64,000 bases of DNA, taken from Daphnia pulex. Its lineage: Eukaryota > Arthropoda > Branchiopoda > Diplostraca > Daphniidae. This document shows, piece by piece, positions 57,884 to 64,000 of the stretch. The stretch spans positions 11,780,001 through 11,844,000 of the forward strand of contig NC_060023.1 of the NCBI RefSeq assembly GCF_021134715.1. The letters are read 5' to 3'. The position numbers and the translations under genes were made by a program. Below the pieces are notes generated by a model. That model made no database searches. It was not told the DNA's origin and saw nothing but the letters and a program-made list of their open reading frames with translations. Position 1 is the stretch's first letter; every line of letters starts with the position of its first letter.

Positions 57884-59372
57884 ATGAAAAGGAAAGAAGC
57901 TGCTATCAAGTCAACATTAATCGTTATTTCTGTGTTGGTGATGCCATCAGAAGTGACGACACTCATCAGTGACACTCATCATTCTATTCATTCGGAGGCC
58001 AATCACAACCGTCTCATCTCACCTGCTCAACTTGACGGATGCTTCTATACAGACAGCTATTTGAATCGACGTCATTTGAAGATAAGAAGCGACGACATCA
58101 TCTACGGAACCGGACCCAGCAGCAGAAGCGGCGAAGAAGAAAGATTTAAGCATCAGTGCCTTCAGCCTCGACTTGTTGTTCGGCGATACGAAAAGGAAGA
58201 TGTCGTCCGCTGCCTAGATTCTTTGTGGGTGCGAAAGGGCAGTAGACAACCCGTATACATCGCCTTCGTAGGCGACTCGACTTCTCGGCAACACTTTGTC
58301 AGCCTCGTCAGGGTTAGCTTGCTCGAGATCACTCGAGATCAACACATTTGCTAATATAGCTAATAGATAATTCAAAATTGCGTAGCAGTATATAGGCTAA
58401 CAATTCTTTCATTTTCTACCGCATATGTATAGACTAAAGTTAAGAGCAATTCGATGCATTTCATGCAATAACCTTGATTCCTGTTTCTTTGATGAACAGT
58501 TGATTCCTGATTACGATAGAGAGACTGTAAGCCGATTCAACACTCCAACTGCTGAACAACTTTATCATGACGACATGAACATTACCAGTCCTCTTTTGGC
58601 CAATTTGAAACTCGCCTTCTTCTGGCGGAATCTAATCAACGAGGAGATGCTATCTCTTTTCAGGCGATGGGCATCTACAGAAGATCAATCGCAAGTCCCC
58701 GATTTAATTTTCTTTGGTGAGTTGAATAATTCAACATTCTTGGTGTTGGGTACTATTGATCGCATACGCGCTGTGCATCTATAGTGTAAAAATATATGTG
58801 TTGACATATAATCGGCCCTCTATAAAATAGGCTATAACGTGAATTTCACCCTGAAATGAATAGGCGCAACCGTTCATCACATGCTACCCAGTAATCATTT
58901 CAGTTTTGAAACGTACCAAACGCTGTTGGAAAATGAGTTGGTACCTCTCATGAAGAAAAGTTTGGCTGTTCATCCTCACCAGGAGATTATCTGGTTGAAA
59001 CCAAGCCACACGATTGAGCGCAATGTGAACAGCGTGATTCCAGTATACCAAGATAAAATAAAGAAATACACTGCTATTCTCCCTCGGGCCTTAAAGTTAA
59101 TAATATACCGTGAACATTTTCTTATATTAATCCAAATTTGTATATATTTTTAATGCAAGATGTTTATTGTTTCATGTAGAGATACGAGAATTGTGATTTG
59201 GGACACGATCAACGCCCTGGCCGAGGAATACATCCGCGCCTGCACTTTGACTCGGTACGACCGTCAAGACGTGCATTATTTTGAAAATTGCCACGATCTC
59301 ATCCATACGGGAATGAGGGCTATTTCAATAGGAACTCGACTCCTCTTGAACCACTTATGTAAAACACTTTAG
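57884..59372 (+). CDS. PC-esterase domain protein with GDS and DxxH motifs (copy 2)
   Basis: Four exons, 57884-58312, 58500-58716, 58864-59095 and 59180-59372, join to 356 residues. The protein differs from copy 1 at only a handful of positions, mostly conservative (for example one extra serine in GPSSRSGEE and FENCHDLIHTG for YENCHDFIHTG). GDSTSRQHF and the C-terminal Asp-x-x-His are kept. Intron 1 is longer than in copy 1 by nearly 90 bp, and the donor of intron 3 is GTTAAT instead of GTAAAT, a weaker site. The role is as for copy 1: probably glycan O-acyl transfer or removal. Two near-identical intact copies suggest either dosage or very recent duplication. Confidence 0.82.
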
Positions 59373-60905
59373 TCGGGGCTGCATGCTGGGATTGCACGCT
59401 CTAATATATATTAATCTGTGTTTGCTTTAATCAGTTTGTTTTATATTGAACCAAAGAAAAATACAGCAATTATTTTAACAGAAGAATGACTTATTATACA
59501 CTTACGCATATCACGCGTACACTTTCGATTTCTATTTATTTCTTTTATTTTTCTACGATTTTTAAAAATTGTTTCTTATCGATATCTAATCTAGCACTCA
59601 AATTAGAAAATTGGTGTCGTCTGCTCTTGTTTTCATACGTGGCACGAAAAATAGCACGTAACAAATAAATGTGGTCGTCGTGCTGTCTCATTATAGAATC
59701 GTTTAATAGTTGATACACACTCAGTGATGTTTATAACAGGTAAATAAAACTAGGAAAGCACATGGAATGATTAATGGGATCTTTGAAACCTGTTCCAAAT
59801 TTGTGATATTTTAGTTCCTGATGACTAAATAGCATTTATCTGTTGATGCATGGTTGTTTATTATTTGCACTATATGTAACCTTTATCTTTGTGCAGATTT
59901 GAGGCCTATGCCAGCCATCGTAACCACAAGATATGCAAGATTTTCTTGTGCTAGTATTAACCTTTCAGCAGAAATCTCAATGTCTTCGCTTGGGTAATTA
60001 TTTTCGTTTCTTTCATCCCTGTGACCTGCTAGATTTTTTATGCATGATGCATGACTTGCGTCAATGCAGTGTATAACATGGAAACCTTAAAATCTCCTGT
60101 TAATATTACCAATTAGTGTTTACCCACTGTCTACTTTAAACTTTTCTTCTTTGTTGTTTCTGTCAATGTTTTTCGTAACCCATTTTGTATTTTTTATTTA
60201 GATAAACAGCATCCCGTTGGAGAAACTACCGATGTGGATCTAGCATCGAGTTACGTATCTCTTCTTCCTCTTTCTTTAAATGTTCTGATGGTGCACTCCC
60301 ATGTGAGTGTGGGTATTTACGAGAACCTCCTTTTTCCTATATCCCGCCTGGTCTGGTCAACTTTTCAGCGGATGGATGGATGGATTACTTGTGAATGGAA
60401 ACCTGGTATTAATTCCCAGGCTTAAAGGTAGGAAAAATTTGTCTCATTTATTATCATTCTGACTATTTGATGGCGTTGATTATAATTCGTCAGGCCTAAA
60501 AAGTACGGATTACGATTATTATCTGATCCATGGCGGTTAACTGGGAATGTTTCCGCTTGCCATTTTTGTTTGTTCAGTCAGAGTTTTTTAATCACTGATT
60601 TGTAGAACGCCTGTAAATCAGTCCCAATTTCGTACCTCACAACTTTGTCTGTGGGTAAACAATCAAACAAAAAAAATATTTGAACTTTGCACACTCTAAG
60701 CAAAAAGTGCAACTAGACAAATTTTATGACCAAGAAAGACCTGTCCCCACTTCCACGTAGGCTGTCACCGTTCACTTTTTTATCGGAAACCTTTATTTGT
60801 CATGGTAGATAGTGGAAATATTGTTTACATTTTATACAGCGTAATTTAAAAAAAACAAACAAACAAACAAATGAATGACAAGATGACGCAAACATTCCGT
60901 TAGAT
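59373..60905. other. spacer within duplication, no gene seen
   Basis: Matches 43548-45096. A small AAACAAACAAAC tract near 60853-60872 is longer in the left copy. It is the 3' flank shared by two convergent genes. Confidence 0.45.
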
Positions 60906-62344
60906 TCAGAACGTTGTCATATTTTGTTGCAGTAAATTGTCAAGGTAATCATATCCGGAGAGACAGGCAATATCTTTATGATACCACCAGTCCGTCATAT
61001 CTGCGTAGACTTTTGGTTTCTGTTGAGGATCGTTGAGTTTCTCGCAAAGTTCGCACCAGCCGCTGACTGGCCTTCTTACCACTTCGTAATCTTTTTTCCA
61101 GTCGAAATATTTCAGGTAGAGGCCGTCGTTCTCGTCCAGCAGTTTTAAATAATCGGCCAGGGCTTTTGGCGATTTGAAATCTCCCGCGTCTATGTAAGAC
61201 ATGGGCGGGGCGTATGCGGAGTAATCGGCGCCTCCGTAGACGATGGGGACAATGTCGGCTGCCATGGCTCGATAGAATTTCTCTGTGACGTAATCGGGAC
61301 AAATGGCATTTTCGGCGGCCACGTAGAACTTGTAGCTGTCGAGCAACTTGTCGCACTTTTCACTCCGCAACGGCACGCACTTTAGAGATCCGCAACTGCC
61401 GTACGTGTCGATGGGGACGTGTTGGCCCACCAATTGGAAATATTTTTCTCTGAGGCTGTCAGTGCGGCAATGAGAGACGAACCAGGCGACCATTTTCGTC
61501 TTTTTGGCCAGCAGAAAATGATGTCGACTAAATGACTTGTTGCTGGGCATCATCATTGAAGCCGGATCAGGCGGAAGGACTTCCGGGCCAAGTCTGACGG
61601 GCATGCTGGTGGGTGGGGGAAGGGCGTTGGTCCGTCGTTGAATTGCGCCATAAGTCCGGACGTCGTAAATGTCTGAATCCCGCCGATAGGTCATGGTCCA
61701 GTTGAAAAAGTTGTTTGTTTGCGTAAACATGGGCATGTCGCTGGCAGTTACCATCGTCTCGTAATTGTAGAAGATGAACCGTTGATTGGGACGTCGGTGA
61801 AGTGGATCCGGCAAATCTCTTTCATTGAAATCGTTGGCGTGGAAAATGACGGCGTCGCTGGTATCCAGCAGATTTCTGTCGTCCGTCAAGACACAATTTG
61901 TGATTTGACATCCGGCTTCTTTGAACGCCGTGCGCCCCAATCCGAGTTCGAAATCCTTCGAGCTGAAATAGGAATTCCAAAATAGAATCTTCTTGAACAT
62001 CAGCGAATGATGATCTTTGTTATTTCGCTGATGTCGATTGTTTTTTGGGCGATTCACCCAATTGGCCAGGGTCTGTTCGCTTCCAATTTCGCTGTGCAAA
62101 ATGGATGACATTTGAATCGCTCCGTTTTCCTGGTTTTTGGGTTGCCAGTTATCAATGAAATCAAGTTGATAGTTTGGATTTGATATGAATGTGATTTGTT
62201 ATTTCCGCTTACCATTAAAACATTGAAGGTGACGACGCAAACCGTGACAAAGTAAATGGTTGCTAAAGCACCAAGGAGAAACCAATGGGCTGTCGTCATT
62301 CTCCTACAGCAGATGAGGACAAGCCGTCGGGTCTGTTGTAACAT
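60906..62344 (-). CDS. alpha-1,3-fucosyltransferase, GT10 family
   Basis: Two minus-strand exons, 62213-62344 and 60906-62129, join at phase 0 to 451 residues. Exon 1 supplies a basic N-terminus and anchor (FLLGALATIYFVTVCVVTF). Exon 2 starts ENGAIQM, followed by the GT10 N-terminal domain (ILFWNSYFSSKDFELGLG, AVIFHANDF, QRFIFYNYETMVTAS, FFNWTMTYRRDSDIYD). The catalytic motif FYVAAENAICPDYVTEKFYR with DIVPIVYGGADY lies near 312-347. Cysteine-bearing SGWCELCEKL and DWWYHKDIACL close the protein. The enzyme moves fucose from GDP-fucose to GlcNAc in the Golgi, as in Lewis-type or core alpha-1,3 fucosylation. The 83-bp intron is required: without it this copy is frameshifted, whereas an older relic at 19.1 kb keeps a perfect GTAAGT there. 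It shares a promoter with the divergent core-1 GalT-like gene. Confidence 0.88.
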
Positions 62345-62841
62345 GTTTTCGCCACTAAATTTAGGCCCACTCTGAACCGATCGAACCCATAATAACTTTG
62401 TCAACCACCCGAGACTTTTGAAACAATCACAAGCGAAATATTCAGGTCGCAACCAAAACTGAATAAGCCGAAACAGAACCTACTGTGTCACGATTATTGC
62501 GTCCGCGGAGTCAAATCTTTTTTCTCATGCGAAGCTAAGAAAATGTTCCAGCAGCACATTGACTAGCAGACCAATTAGATTCAAGTCGACGATTGCTGGC
62601 TTGAGGATATAACATCAAGGGCGATGGTTGTGGTGGCCTTGTGCATATCCTCGGGAAGTCTGGAATCGATATCTGCTTCGTCATCATCAGACATTTGTGT
62701 TCATGACGATCAATCAGATTCTTATCGCAGCTCAAGGGGGAATTAAACTCCAAATTATATCCCCTGAGCACTTGAAACCTACAGAATAAAATCTAATGCA
62801 TTAGTGTAGATCAATGCCACTGTTTCAATTGATGGCCCTCC
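62281..62841. promoter_or_regulatory. divergent promoter region, identical to 46474-47034
   Basis: Right-copy counterpart of the 561-bp identical tract. About 650 bp separate the start codons of the fucosyltransferase (62344, minus) and the core-1 GalT-like gene (62992, plus), so both are likely driven from here. I see no clear TATA box. Confidence 0.55.
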
Positions 62842-62991
62842 AGTCTTGCCGAAGGATTTCTCAATCACTCTGCAATTATTATCTCGTCAGAGTTGAGAGA
62901 AACGACCTTATCACCCTTGATATGATCCTGCTGTTCAATCTGTTCAATTCCAGATTTCACTTGTTGTTAGTGCAGGTCTCTTTCAGTCCGG

Positions 62992-64000
62992 ATGAAAAGT
63001 AATTATTATGTGAAGGTGATGCCCAGGTTCAATGTCGGAGGAGCTTTATTCTTCGACTGCTGGAATCGATCAATCGGATTGTTACGACGCCATCGTTTCA
63101 TCTCATTCGTCGTCTGTTTTTGTCTCAATGTCTTTTTTGTCCTCGACATTTTGGTTATTTGCGGCTTATTTGTCAATTTAAATTCCGCCCATGGCCGAGT
63201 CCATCCATCGCCGTCCTTCCGTCCGTCAGAGTAAGATTTTGCAATTTCTAGAAAATTAGATATTTTCTGAACTCATTTTTCTCGTCAGTTTTCTATTGGA
63301 GGGACCGCCAAATAAATTAGACGTTCGCCTGTTGTGTTGGATTTCGTCCACCAGCCGTGACAAGGAGAATTCGATCCGGGAGACGTGGGGCAAACGGTGC
63401 GACAAATTAATTTTCGTTGCCAACTCGCAACCGTTGGGAACGGCAAATCCAACAGAAGGTCAAAGTGAGGCTGGTGCTGGAATAGCCCGTTTATTTGCCA
63501 GGACGACATTGGACGTTTTAAAACAATTGCACGATCATTATTTGAATGACTCGGATTGGTTCCTCAAAGCTGACGCTGCAACGTGAGTTTACCCAAAATT
63601 AGAAAATTGATTTCAAAATTCTCTTCTCACTTGTACTGTATATAAACAGCCTTTCATTTCACTCTGTCAGTTACGTAGTTGTCGACCAATTGAAATTGAT
63701 GCTCTCAACCTACAACCCTGCCACACCCTGTTACATGGCTGGTAACAACAGAAATAATTCGGAGATTATCGGCGACGCTTACGTCTTGAGTCGAGAGTCC
63801 ATCCGCCGACTGGTGCGCCAATTCCGGCGGCGGAATCCGGGCGTAGCGCCAGCTGATTGCGACAATTGGAGACATTCCCCGACAGCCCTTAAATCAGTGC
63901 CGACCAGTTCCCGCTGCTTGGATCGACTAGGAATCGTCTCCTTGAGCACGCAGGACGATCGAGGTTGCGAGCGATTCCTCAGCCAGGGTCTTGCCAAAGA
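62992..64000 (+). CDS. core-1 beta-1,3-galactosyltransferase-like (C1GALT1 family), DxD lost, runs off the window
   Basis: Exons 62992-63230, 63289-63582 and 63671 onward, with phases 2 and 2, stay open to the window edge. The anchor is ISFVVCFCLNVFFVLDILV. Family blocks are LLCWISSTSRDKENSIRETW, GKRCDKLIF, a YNPATPCYMAG block and GDAYVLSRESIRRLV; the last visible part (CLDRLGIVSLSTQDDRGCER) aligns with the family's C-terminal domain. C1GALT1 makes the T antigen by adding galactose to O-linked GalNAc and normally has WFLKADDDT. Here it reads WFLKADAAT (residues about 175-177), so two of three metal-binding aspartates are alanine. The later acidic E-D motif is also not visible. It may be a non-catalytic relative, comparable in logic to the vertebrate chaperone Cosmc, or a decaying gene. 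Its 3' end is outside the window. Confidence 0.8.

Larger units (their letters stand above)
56599..64000. repeat. segmental duplication, right copy
   Basis: Direct copy of 40866-48172 and continuing past the window end. Here every gene reads through as far as can be seen. Homology with 48271-49690 also exists left of this boundary (55240-56200), so the two units overlap like a tandem array with the Star-like gene at the joint. Confidence 0.88.

Overview
The window is eukaryotic nuclear DNA. Genes are split by short GT-AG introns, mostly 60-150 bp, with conserved phases. The rest is AT-rich and full of non-autonomous DNA transposons. Nothing bacterial or viral was seen: no operons, no ribosome-binding sites, no phage genes. 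Compact introns, protein style and the mix of expanded families suggest a branchiopod crustacean, most likely Daphnia. This is inferred from gene content, not from a database match.

Almost every recognisable gene encodes a type II membrane protein of the Golgi kind (short N-terminus, one membrane segment, lumenal catalytic domain) that builds or modifies glycans. Left part (0-41 kb): an alpha-1,4-glycosyltransferase (A4GALT/Gb3-synthase type, minus, 0.07-1.57 kb); a broken METTL24-type methyltransferase (3.2-3.9 kb); relics of an alpha-1,3-fucosyltransferase (5.6 kb) and a beta-1,3-galactosyltransferase (6.2 kb); two large palindromic elements (7.7-8.7 and 9.2-9.7 kb); an intact GT31 beta-1,3-galactosyltransferase (10.9-12.7 kb, minus); a broken CASD1-like PC-esterase (14.9-15.8 kb); a fucosyltransferase relic (18.8-19.4 kb); a second GT31 gene (22.5-24.1 kb, plus); a second A4GALT-type gene (27.8-29.1 kb, minus); a third GT31 gene (35.1-37.8 kb, plus); and an intact CASD1-like gene (39.2-40.5 kb, minus).

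Right part (41-64 kb): a direct segmental duplication with copies about 15.7-15.8 kb apart. Each copy reads Star-like/FkbM methyltransferase (plus), GDS/DxxH PC-esterase (plus), fucosyltransferase (minus), core-1 galactosyltransferase-like (plus). The right copy (55.6-64.0 kb) is intact as far as it can be read. In the left copy (40.9-49.7 kb) only the PC-esterase is intact; the Star-like, fucosyltransferase and core-1 genes are broken. Between the copies lie a five-exon gene of a family I cannot name (49.7-51.2 kb), an intact METTL24-type methyltransferase (52.7-53.7 kb) and a broken A4GALT-type gene (54.4-54.9 kb).

Read together, the locus could supply galactosyl, alpha-1,4-hexosyl and fucosyl transfer, O-acyl transfer or removal, and methylation for one family of surface or secreted glycans. 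I recall that mapping of Daphnia resistance to a bacterial parasite implicated a hypervariable region rich in glycosyltransferases. This window resembles that kind of locus, but the link is inference. High gene turnover, a 561-bp perfectly identical divergent promoter tract, and a core-1 enzyme lacking its DxD aspartates in both copies are the most notable signals.
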